The notes beneath the pieces were generated by a model that was not told where the DNA came from, did not search any database, and saw nothing but the letters and a program-made list of their open reading frames with translations. A program made the position numbers and the translations under genes. A stretch of 64,000 bases of DNA, taken from NCBI GenBank assembly GCA_002005505.1, contig MVGU01001123.1, positions 1 through 64,000 on the forward strand, read 5' to 3'. The stretch is from Botryococcus braunii. Taxonomy: Eukaryota > Chlorophyta > Trebouxiophyceae. Below are positions 40,315 to 50,317 of this stretch, one piece after another (the first letter of the stretch is position 1; each line of letters opens with the position of its first letter).

Positions 40315-41844
40315 CCACACTGTAACGCGCGATAAACCAACGAAAATAATTGGCCAATCCGAGAAATTGCCTTACGTGTTGTACACTAGAAGGCGTGGGC
40401 TATTTATTAATAACCTCGATCTTCTCTGGATCAGGTTTTAGCCCATCCTTCCCTACTAAATGTCCTAAGTATTGAGTTCGTGTGTGAGAAAATTACATTT
40501 AGACAACTTAGCATACAACTGATGTTCCCTTAAGCGGTCTAACACCCGCTTGAGGTGGTGCATATGGTCCTCTGCAGTTTTACTGTATACTAACAAGTCA
40601 TCAAGATATACTACAACAAATCCTTCTCGGACAAAGTCATAAAAGATAGTGTTCATTAAACGCTGGAATGTTGCTGGGGTATTGGTGAGCCCAAATGGTA
40701 CAACTGAAAGATCATAAGAACCAAAAGGAGTCCGGAAAGCTGTCTTCGGTATATCGGAATCCAAAAGTCTAACTTGGTGGTATCCAGACAAAAGATCGAC
40801 AGAAGAAAAATGTTTTGCACATTGCAACTTGTCAAGTAGATCGTCTATCCTAGGCAAGGGATATTTATCGTTGACAGTCAAGTTGTTGATGGCCCTATAG
40901 TCTATAACCATCCGAAATGTACCTTCTTTCTTTCGTACAAACATGATGGGACTGCCATAAGGTGAAGCACTTGGCCTTATCAAACCTTGCTGAAGCAATT
41001 CTTCCACCTGCTTTTGACATTCTTCTAATTCAAGATGAGAAAGACAGTACGTTGGCCTACAAGGGGGTCTGTGTCCCGGGTCCATTGAAATAGTGTGTGA
41101 GACTTGCTGCACGGGAGGCAAGCTCGGCAATTTAGTGGGAAACCTATCCAGATACTCCGTCAATATCTTTTAGAGCATCGGGTTTTTCCAGCAACTCTAT
41201 GACACGACGGGAATTCTCATTTAATTGGCCTTCGGCACCCAACAAGTCCTCTTCCCAAGGGTTCAACTGTTCTGAAGCCATTGCGGCTGGAGAAAATATC
41301 TTTTGCACCTCTGGGGTCATTTCGTCCAATGCAACAGTAGTAGTACCTTCTTTTGAATCCCCGGCGCTTGTTGGCAAAAGTCCCCAGAATGCTTGCGCAC
41401 CCTTACGCAAGTACCGGCAAGCTGTCACCGCACCTACCACCTTTGGCGGTCCTCTCCGCTGATTTCCCAGTAGTGAGTAGGTGTATTGGACAGACTGACA
41501 TAGTTGTGTTTTGCTCGGAGGTAACACATGTTATTCCCATAGTTTAAAATTACCCCCCGAGCCCGTGGAAAATCTTGCCCCAAAATAACATCTACCCCAT
41601 CCAAAAGGGTATCGCATACGATGAATTTTCTTCGGTCAGTGATATGAGACGCTAAGTGTAATCGTAACCGAGCCGTTCCCGCTGACTTCATTGTTTGACC
41701 ATCTGCCAACTGAATGTTGACACTTTCAGTATTGGGCCTGATTCCCAAACTATTTAAGAAAGAAGCTCTAACAAAATAGTGGGTTTCCCCGGAGTCCATA
41801 AGAGCAGTACCCCATACCCCACTTACGTTAAAATTGAAAATCAT
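40315..41844 (-). pseudogene. pol: Gypsy G2 protease and reverse transcriptase
   Basis: Protease ALMDSGETHYFV and VILGQDFP, then RT (RPTYCLSHLELEECQKQVEE, MFVRKKEGTFRMVIDYRAIN, FSSVDLLSGYHQVR, VPFGLTNTPATFQRLMN, YLDDLLVYS). Frame changes lie near 41144-41160 and 41434-41527. A 1-nt loss at about 40465 ends the main frame at THELNT, but similarity continues out of frame (YLGHLVGKDGLKPDP, VRQFLGLANYFRWF) to about 40315. Confidence 0.86.
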
Positions 41845-42073
41845 GTGTAAAGTTCTGTTACCAAAAGCTTGTGCAAAGCTTATGTTATACTTGGGGGCAA
41901 CATAAAAAGTTCTGCAAGAGTAGGGGGAATTTCTATCTACTCTTTCTTACCCTTCCCAACTAAGTTCATTCCCTTGGTGGGAGAGTAAACACTATGAACT
42001 CTAGAAGCTTTTTCCCCTATTAAGAAACACGCCGATAAGTGTGGGTTTTTCCTTTGTGCCTCTAAAAAGGGCC

Positions 42074-42259
42074 CTAACAGTCTGCTTCTGCTTTCCCAGG
42101 GGACACAATTACAAAAGAGGGTCTAGAAGTGCCATCTTCAAGCACTACATCTCCTTCCTCCTTTGCAAATCGACAATTAAGCAAAGTTTCCAGTGTTTTC
42201 TGTTGTTCGGAATAAAATTTGTCGAGACGAGTAAAATTTGGGGAATGTGGGTTAGCCAT
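42074..42259 (-). pseudogene. Gypsy G2 pol N-terminal segment
   Basis: MANPHSPNFTRLDKFYSEQQ..., 61 residues, similar in position and pattern (YSEQQKTLETLLNC, FVIVSPGKAE) to the first part of the G3 frame at 60886 (YSSLKQQAGQLLDC, FVVVERGEVE). This segment lies between gag and protease in both elements and I do not recognise its function. The interval 41845-42073 continues it out of frame. Confidence 0.6.
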
Positions 42260-43023
42260 TTAATATCTCCCCCTCCCCTTCTTCCTCCTCCTCCTGTGCC
42301 TCTGCCCCTGCCTCTGCCCCAGCCCCAACCTCTGCCCCTGCCCCTGCCTTGTCCATATCCCTGTACCATCCCTGCCCCTGGTGGTAGAGCCTATGGGGCA
42401 GGTAGGCCTTGAATGGCCCCCCTACCCCTCCCCTGAGTCATGTAAATGTGAGGGGGGACTCTGTTCTCCATCGCACACTGCTGTAAGCACAACTCGATTG
42501 TGAGTTGATCGACCTGCGTGAGAGGGATATTATTTTGAAGTTTCCTAAAGGGGCACATGTGGAATTCATGACCCATACAATGGCAAGCATGGCAGCGCCT
42601 ATCAGGAGGGATTGCAACCCGAGTGTCAACTCGGAGATGTGGAGCCGCACCATCCCTTCTTTGTGGATACGGGACGAATGGTTGAGCCCCTCCCAAGCTT
42701 GTCCAGCTGCCAGTCCAGCCATACCAGCCACTCCAGCTTGCTCCTGAAGCACTGGTGGTTGAAATAATAATGGCTGCTGCCATTCCCACTGTCCCAGTCC
42801 TTGCCCTTGAGTATCGTGCACGTGCGGCGACCTTGTGCGCGCACTCGGGGCCCCCATCCTGGTCCTTTTTAAGTGTCTCTCTGCTTCTCCTTCTCGTTCT
42901 TGTTGTCGCTCTTCTTCCCGATGGAGCAGATCGTCCAGTTGGCCTCGCAAGGCATCCATGCGCTCGTTGGGAGCGGCATTATCCGCCTGTATAGCTGCTA
43001 TTATTTGTTGTCTGTTAGCCATA
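42260..43023 (-). pseudogene. gag: Gypsy G2 gag with internal deletion
   Basis: Starts MANRQQIIAAIQADNAAP at 43023: a coiled-coil N-terminus (MDALRGQLDDLLHREEERQQ), then directly a Gly/Gln-rich part, a knuckle CHACHCMGHEFHMC and, in another frame, a GRGRGRG tail (about 42260-42370). The capsid segment present in G3 (MPDKFEGRKDDLEQFLEDV...) is absent, indicating an internal deletion. Confidence 0.8.
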
Positions 43024-43197
43024 TTAACTGCTCGCGCAAAGGATCTAGACCGAGTTAACCCAGGCGGGGGCCCCAACGGGGCTCCGAGTGAAACCGCGCT
43101 AAAGCACCACAGATACTGCAAAGCTCTTCTTCAGTTGATGTTAAACTGTTATTCGAACTACTATACACACTCTCCGAGGCCGGAGAGGGGCCTAGCC

Positions 43198-43211
43198 CCT
43201 CGCCGATACCA
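43198..43211 (-). promoter_or_regulatory. Primer-binding site of gypsy G2
   Basis: The minus strand reads TGGTATCGGCGAGG two bases after the LTR end. The same sequence follows the G3 LTR at 57529. It is a TGG-type site complementary to a tRNA 3' end; tRNA not identified. Confidence 0.8.
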
Positions 43212-43213
43212 GA

Positions 43214-43446
43214 TGTTGGAGAGGATCCGGTCGGAAGAGTTTAGGAGAAACGCAAGATTTTTACAAAAGGAGCATCCGCCCAGACCACCATCCAAGTCCA
43301 AGTCCCTTTCCCATTATACAAGGCTATATTCTAGTCTAACTCTACTGAACACACTCTTCTCCTACTCCATGGTGCTTCGCCCCATAAGGTCGCGTCACAC
43401 CGCGTCAGAGATTTGGCGGTACGACTGTACCGGAATCCCTCTAACA
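43214..43446 (-). repeat. 5' LTR of gypsy G2
   Basis: 233 bp; the minus strand starts TGTTAGAGGGATTCC and ends CTCTCCAACA. It abuts copia C coding sequence at 43447. 43024-43197 is the leader between PBS and gag. Confidence 0.8.
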
Positions 43447-44297
43447 TGAATGGTAAAGTCCTTCTTCAGAAGTTCCTTTCCCCACTCAATCTCTGAGATC
43501 ACTCGAGCAACAATGAGGAGGTCATCCACGAAGACCAGAATGAAGGCCATCAGGGCCCTCCTAATGTACACCCTTGCATTATTTTTGCAGACACTATACC
43601 CCATGACACTCAGCTTGTCATTCAAGGTTTTATGCCATGCCCTAGGGGCTTGTTTGAGACCATAGAGTGCCTTCCTGAGTTTACAAACCACTCTCGTATT
43701 GCCATTCTCAAAACCTGGAGGCTGAGTCACAAATACTTCCTCCTCCAGTTCCCCATTAAGAAGGGCAGTCTTGATGTCCACTTGGTGAATCTCAAAGTTC
43801 TGTGTGGCAGCTACTGCCAGCACAGCCCTCCTTGCCCCATAGCTGTTGTTGGGTGCAAATATCTCCCCAACATCTATCCCAGGGATCTGTCTACACCCCT
43901 GGGCAAGCAATCTCGCTTTAAAGCGAGTAACATTCCCATGTGCATCAATTTTAGTGGAGAAGATCCAATGGACAGGAATAACTTTCTGTCCATGTGGTCT
44001 GTCCACATATTCTAGAACCTCATGGGTATCAAGGGAATCCATCTCTTCCCTCATTGCTTGTTGCCAAAAATCCCACGAAGGGGAGCCTTGAGCTTCCCTC
44101 AGGTTAGATGGCACGTGAACCTTTCCCAGTTTGACAGATGGTACACCCTGTACCTTATGCTGTAACTCAGCAGGACTGTCAGCACTCCTGGGACTGTTCT
44201 CTTTTATCTCCCTCTGATCCTGGTTCCCAGCATAACGTAAATTTTGTACCTTATGTTGAGACCCGACAGTACAGCCAGAACTGCCAGATCCCTTCCC

Positions 44298-44373
<76 letters not shown>

Positions 44374-44393
44374 CTCTCTCTCTCCTCCCCTCC

Positions 44394-44483
<90 letters not shown>

Positions 44484-44534
44484 TGGACTGCCAGACTCAT
44501 GCGCTCCACCGTTACAATCTCTCACCTTTCTCAA
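43447..44534 (-). pseudogene. pol: copia C reverse transcriptase with expanded Arg-Glu repeat
   Basis: RT motifs [54 protein letters not shown] and FVDDLLIV (Phe-Val-Asp-Asp for the usual YVDD). The upstream linker is dominated by (RE)n from a (GA)n microsatellite at 44299-44475. Truncated by G2. The short linker frames at 44531-45297 belong to the same element. Confidence 0.85.
44299..44475. repeat. (CT)n/(GA)n microsatellite inside copia C pol
   Basis: About 177 bp of nearly pure CT with a few CC and TCCC interruptions. Shorter GA tracts occupy the equivalent linker position in A (about 3419-3440), A' (about 50825-50847) and P (about 10978-10993), so this is an expansion of an ancestral Arg-Glu coding tract. 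Confidence 0.95.
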
Positions 44535-45297
44535 TGCCGGTGGAAGCAGCAGCTCCCTCTCTCTCTCCTGGACTCACAACTAGGCACACTACTCTGACTT
44601 TCCTGAGCTGCGCCTATTGTGTCAGCCTGCACACCATAAGCATGGTGGGCCCCCAACTCAAATTGGCTACATGCTTCCCCTGCTGCCGGCACTTCTAGCC
44701 CAATACTCTCCTCGCTAACATCTTCTCCAAGCATAGCCTCCCCTGGCTCAACCTGCCTCTGCAAATCAGGGAGACCTACCAAGGGTGGTTCGCTCACAAG
44801 TACCTGGCCTGAGCCAGGGTCATGCATGGGGACCCCTACGGAGTCCCTCCTAGCCTGGCGCTGTTCATAGCGCTGATCCCTTGTGAGGGTGGTTCCTGGT
44901 GGAAGTCTACGTTGAGACTTCCCTTGGAACCTGACCCCCTCCTGCACCTTCTGAATGGCGATGGCGCTTCAGCACCACCCCTAGCTAAATTTTGAAGATG
45001 TCCCAGCACTGACCATGATTGCTGTGAGGTCCCTAGTGTGGCACGGGAACCATCCTGGCTGCTGGGGGCTCCTGCCACAGGTCCGACTGAACTCCTGAGC
45101 CTGATGTGGTCCTCTAGAGAGCTGGCAGAGGTAGCAACAGATCCAGTGGGCTTGCGCTCCACCACTGGGTCATCCTCTGCTTCCCAAGAATTCACGAGAA
45201 TGGCTGATGGTGAGCTATGGACATTGGAATTGCCTCCCCTGCCATGCGAGGACGCTCCTGAGAGCCATTGAGGGGATCCAGGTTGCACCTTAGGCAT
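44531..45297 (-). pseudogene. pol: copia C linker region fragments
   Basis: Two overlapping frames with the linker signature TRDQRYEQRQARRDS, which corresponds to TRSQRYEQRTSARELL of P, preceded by Ser/Gly-rich sequence. This is the integrase-proximal end of fragment C. The integrase is absent because the D-type LTR begins at 45300. Confidence 0.75.
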
Positions 45298-45299
45298 AC

Positions 45300-45729
45300 T
45301 GTTAGGTTATGGGCTTGGCGTATTCCTGTGCAGTGGCGGCACGGAGGGTGTTAACCACTGTCCTCTCTACTGTGCGTCGAAGAGTAGAGTCAAGGACATG
45401 GACAATACAGGACTGATTGGCAACTGTATGGAAACACCCGGAGTGCTCGTTTAGTTCCAACCAAGTCTCTTACAAACTGTTCCCTCGTTCTCTCTTAACA
45501 ACGAAATTCAAACTACCCTAACATGTTCTCACTCAGATAGGATCAATCACTTTGTCCGATGATAAGAAAGACAAGCACATACACCTAACATGATATATTA
45601 AAGGCTTACAGAGCCTCAAATGTTCCATTCTATTCACCATCACGTTACCTATGCAGTGGCAGCACGGAGGGTGTTAACCACTGTCCTCTCTACTGTGTGT
45701 CGAAGAGTAGAGTCAAGGACATGGACAAT
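45300..45729 (-). repeat. 3' LTR of copia D', distal part
   Basis: Starts TGTTAGGTTATGGGC on the plus strand. It has one full internal repeat (45325-45466, 142 bp) and the beginning of the second (45648-45729) after a 181-bp spacer; A' is inserted inside the second repeat, duplicating ACAAT (45725-45729 and 55446-55450). Confidence 0.87.
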
Positions 45730-47342
45730 TGTAAACTTATGTGCTTGGCGATTCCTGTATGACCCGGCACGAAGGGTGTTTAGCTCAGCGGCACTCTTGT
45801 TGTGTGTCGATAAACAAGCAGCGTCGACTGTGCATGTACACTTTACAGGCAACTGTTCAGAGATAAGCACCCGGAGTGCTCTTTATAGTCCCAATCAAGT
45901 GATTACAATGCTTATTGCTTTCTCTCATCACTCAGGAATTCAAACTAATCACTCTACTTATCGACCGATAGTCTGCATTACTGTTGAATGAATTGGTCAA
46001 TACTGTACTTAGTGACATCCCCTGTCACATGCCATCAACAGCAGTGTAAACTATAGCCTTTATAGCCCTTTATGAACGGTATAGATCATACTCGTACCTC
46101 AATGACATAACACGTGACTTGTACGATATGCGTTCTCAATAGACATTACGTATGGTAGTACTTTAGGATCCCTGCAGTCCGAGCCATCCCTGGGCAGCCC
46201 AGGAACGGCTCGGTACTTGTCCGAAGCATGTTGGTATCCTTGACCAACCTCTACTGTTGGAGAGTGCTGTGTGCTGTTCCTGGAAACGTTGTAGCGTGGA
46301 CGGTTTTTCCCACAGGCTACGAACTGACGCTGCCGTCGTGCCATCACTGCAGGTGTGTTTAGGATTCTCAAAGTCGTTCCAGATATGATTGTGCTCAAAC
46401 ATTCAGACCAGTTAGATATTACTGCTGTGTGCATTGATGAGAGTGCATGACGAGAGCGCACTGAATGTTTGACCTCATTGAGACTTATGTTGAAGTCCAC
46501 CGTTGTGGCGGTAAGATAGTTTCACTGTACAAACATCACAAAGAGACCTTGCTGAGTTACTGATGAACTATTATTGTATTCTAGTGACGTAAAGTAGACA
46601 TCGCAAGGCCTCTTTGGTGCTGAACTCTGCTATCAGGCAAGGCGTAGTGTTACGTGGTCTTTAGCAAGAGTGAGAGCAGTTAACATCATTTGTAAGACTT
46701 GTCCGAAGCATGTTGGTATCCTTGACCAACCTCTACTGTTGGAGAGTGCTGTGTGCTGTTCCTGGAAACGTTGTAGCGTGGACGGTTTTTCCCACAGGCT
46801 ACGAACTGACGCTGCCGTCGTGCCATCACTGCAGGTGACGCCGCAAGCAGAAATGCTTGAATTACCGTTGTTCGATGAGTCAAAACATTAGCACTATTCT
46901 AATAACACCATCTAGACCTCTTCCTAACCGATTGTTCATGAGCATCTGGTGCTGCAACATCAAGTTACCTGTATGACCCGGCACGAAGGGTGTTTAGCTC
47001 GGCGGCACTCTTGTTGTGTGTCGATAAACAAGCAGGGCCGACTGTGTATGTACACTTGACAGGCAACTGTTCAGAGATAAGCACCCGGAGTGCTCTTTAT
47101 CGTCCCAATACAAGTGCCTCATCCTTGCGAGCCGGCGACATGTATCCTTCTAGCAAAACCGTGTCAGATTACCTCATTCTCCCTAGTCTCAGTGGAATCA
47201 GTCTAGATTGACCTTGGCAGAACTTCTACGTTCTGCCGCCTATTACTCATTCTCTTAGTTGTTCCAGCTTGTCGTTCTGAGTCGATCTGGCCACTATTAC
47301 TCTCGTGAGGGAAAGGCACGAATTTCTCTTCCCAATATAACA
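45730..47342 (-). repeat. 3' LTR of copia A' with inserted solo LTR E
   Basis: Without E and its duplication it is about 729 bp, matching the 728-bp 5' LTR. Plus-strand ends TGTAAACTTATG and CCAATATAACA. The polypurine tract follows at 47343-47360. Confidence 0.9.
45982..46860. repeat. Solo LTR 'E' in the A' LTR
   Basis: 879-bp insertion absent from the other A LTRs, flanked by ATTAC (45977-45981 and 46861-46865). It starts TGTTGAATG and ends ATGCTTGA, so the right end is not the usual CA. It contains a 141-bp direct repeat (46215-46355, 46697-46837) 341 bp apart. It has no coding capacity and its family is unknown. Confidence 0.75.
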
Positions 47343-47360
47343 CTTCCCCTTGCCTTTTCC

Positions 47361-48844
47361 TCACAAAAACTTGGCCAGCCCGAGAGACTCACGATGTCCC
47401 TGAAATACCTGCCTAGTCAGAGGCTTGGTAAAAATGTCCGCCACATTTCTGGCTGAGGGGACATATCTCACATCCACTTGACCCAATGCAATAGCTTCTC
47501 TAGCAAAATGGAAGCTGATTGCAATGTGCTTGGTGTGCTTGGAAAACACTGGATTTCTGAGATGGTTGATGCATCCTTGATTATCACAGTGAATCTTGAC
47601 AATCCACGGAGAAATTCCAATTTCCTCCAGGAAGCCTTTTACCCAATTTGCCTCCTTGACAGCTGCACTTGCCGCCATGAACTCAGCTTCCACAGTGGAG
47701 GTGGCCACTGTAGACTGCTTCTTGCTCCCCCAAACTACGGCTCCTCCAATCACTCGGATGACGTAACCAGTGGTGGAGAACCGATGATCTTGATCTCCTC
47801 CATAATCTGCATCAACGAACCCTTCTAATTCTGTATCCTTCCCTCCAATGACCAGAACTAGATCTCTCGTTCCCTTTAAATACTTCAGCACCCTGATGGC
47901 TTCATTCCTGTGTGCTGTAGTGGGATAGATTCTGTAACGAGAGAGCACCCCCACTGCCTGGGCTATATCAGGCCTAGTGGTATTGGCAACATACAACAGT
48001 GACCCAACTAACTCACAGTATCGGTGGCCAACAGGTAAACTGCTTCCAGCTCCAATACTGTCATTGCTGTCCTTGGACATAAGCCTTTCAGTGGCCACAA
48101 AATCTTTAGTCATTGGGGTATCAGGTCCCAAGGACTCCAGATCCAACCCAAACTTTTCTACCAATGCATCAATCTTAGGGATGCAGCTCAATGAAATGAG
48201 CCCTTTATCCCTGTCTCTCATCACTTGGCAGCCCAAGATATCTATCACCTCTCCCAAATCATGGATGGTGAATTCTTGCTTGAGCAACCCCTTCACTCTC
48301 TCAATCTCTCCCATGCCTTTTTATACTATCAGCAAATCATCAACATAGATTAAGACAAATGACTTCCCCCCATCTCCAGAGCACTTCACATAGACCCCTG
48401 CATCACTCTTGCAAACTTCATAGCCCATGGTGTGAAGCTTCTCATTGAGGGTTTTGTGCCAGGCTCTCGGTGCTTGTTTCAGGCCATACAAAGCCTTTTT
48501 CAAGCGGCAGACGATATTGCCATCTCCATTCTCAAACCCAGGTGCTTGTGTGACATACACCTCTTCTTCTAACTCTCCATTTAGGAATGCAGTTTTAACA
48601 TCCACCTGGTGGATCTCAAAACCCTCTCTGGCAGCAACTGAAAGCATTGCTCTTCTGGATCCATAGCTGCTGGTTTGAGCAAACACTTCCATGCATGACA
48701 TCTACTCCAGGGATTTGTCTACATCCCTGAGCAACCAGCCTGGCCTTGAATCGGATTACATTGCCATGGGCAACCATCTTCACCGAAAATATCCAGTGAA
48801 CCGGAATCACTTTATGTCCACGAGGCCTAGGCACATACTCCATC
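47361..48844 (-). pseudogene. pol: copia A' pol: RT and RNase H
   Basis: RNase H and the RT C-terminal part are one open frame (47361-48314: FLGCQVMRDRDKGL [here ILGC], GFVDADYGGDQDHRF, TVEAEFMAAS, NVADIFTK). The RT core is broken by TAA after YVDDLLIV and by a 4-bp CATG duplication near 48690, both shared with A. It is cut at 48848 by S'. Confidence 0.92.
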
Positions 48845-48848
48845 ACCT

Positions 48849-50313
48849 TGTCACGTCCTTTATCGGGTACCCGTTACCCAAGGTGAACAACTTTTTCTTG
48901 TGATTGAAATAAGAGATTATGCAACTACGGTTAGTAATAGCTGGGCTGCGGCTTCTGTATCAAGGTAAATTATGCGGATCGCCACTCAAGGATTCGGCCT
49001 TGAGACCTGGATTACCGGAATACTGGATTACTGGTACTTACGATAGGGGCAATCGAAGGCTGGAGGTTCGGGACCACCGGCTTACGGCCTTGCGCAGGCC
49101 GGACTATCTGACTCCGGGTTGACGGCTGGAGTATGGAGTTAACTTATGTTATGGGACGTGCGTTTCGCTAGAAGAGGTACTAGAATGTGTTGTCAATATC
49201 CTACTGTTAGTGTTTGTAGTTTCCTTTCTGTATCCGGGTGGGTACTACGGTGCGTGATGTTACGACTTATGTGTGGCCGCTACGTACCAAATTACTTGCG
49301 GCGCTTGTCAAGTCAAACTTATGAGCGACTATATGATAAATTAACAATTACTATAAGTAATGGAACAGGTTAAATGATTATTACTGCACGAAAGTGGGAC
49401 GGCTAGATCTTGATATTGATCTTCGGTTCTTGCTAAAAAGGTGGAATACTCACTAATACTATTAAGATTTGATAAACGATATTCAAATCAATACTGACAC
49501 TGAGTTTCAGAGGTGTTGCTTCACAATTATGACAAGTTACGCCAGACAAGTCGGATAGATCAAGTTGCGACTAGGACAGTCAAGGACAAACAGACACATG
49601 CACTTTAGCGCAGGCGACACGGACGTGGCTGGTAGGAATCTTGGGGTTCAACTTGTGCTTACAAAGAGACTTGCGACAGAGGTTTCCCTCTCCTAACACC
49701 TAGCACAGCGTACTTTGAAAGGACGGCTGGTCGCCCTTAAATACTGTTCCCCGAACTTACGCGGGGATTCTGGACCTTTCAGGACCCCGCTGGAACGAAG
49801 AGTCCAAAATGATCAGGTCCTTCTAGTGTCCACAGAACAACAGATTCTAAACTGCCACGTAATCCACAAAGCAGGATCACTTGACACGTAAAGAGAATCT
49901 AGATAGTTCTGGTTAAATCAAGCAGATTCTGGAAATGAGGTTCACAATGAAGGGACGCTAAACATTACACGTCACCACTATTCTAGAAAGTACGAGCTGA
50001 TTCCTGAAACATCAAGGACTGTTTAGCAGCTGCTTATGAACTGCACATTAAAAGTGGCCTTCAAGCGGGCCACAACGTGTCAAACAGCAAATTTCCCTCT
50101 TAGTCCCACTCCAGACCAACACGTGCGGGGCTGGGACTTGAAAGGGGCACAAGATTGAGGGTTTTGATTGAGCAGTACCCAATCCTCTCGAATCGCGCGA
50201 GTCCCGACTCGAGGGCGCAGTCATCCCAGTCCCTAGGACACAAGGAAAGGACATATTCTGTTCGAAATCCATAATGACTACTCAGTATAATAGGCACCTG
50301 CTATATCGTCACA
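48849..50313. repeat. Solo LTR S' in copia A' pol
   Basis: 1465 bp, TG...CA, flanked by ACCT (48845-48848, 50314-50317). It is nearly identical to 1437-2902 and at the same position in the host element. Confidence 0.85.
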
Positions 50314-50317
50314 ACCT

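Larger units (their letters stand above)
40315..43446 (-). mobile_element. Ty3/gypsy retrotransposon G2 (truncated), inserted in copia C
   Basis: Minus-strand gypsy element of the same family as G3: short 5' LTR, PBS TGGTATCGGCGAGG, gag with CCHC knuckle, a short conserved pol N-terminal segment, protease and RT. It stops at about 40315 within the region after RT, so RNase H, integrase and the 3' LTR are missing. Its LTR starts directly in the copia C RT sequence (FTIH| at 43446). Confidence 0.85.
43447..45299 (-). mobile_element. Copia fragment C (integrase-side linker to RT), flanked by younger insertions
   Basis: Minus-strand copia pol fragment from the linker to RT. On the left it is cut by gypsy G2 after FTIH; on the right it meets the D-type LTR at 45300 (…GCATAC|TGTTAGG), consistent with D having inserted into C. 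It diverges more from the other copias than they do from each other. Confidence 0.82.

Noticed and set aside
44138..44698. Plus-strand Ser-Leu repeat frame (186 codons)
   Set aside because: It is the antisense of the GA microsatellite in copia C pol, whose minus strand has clear RT motifs.
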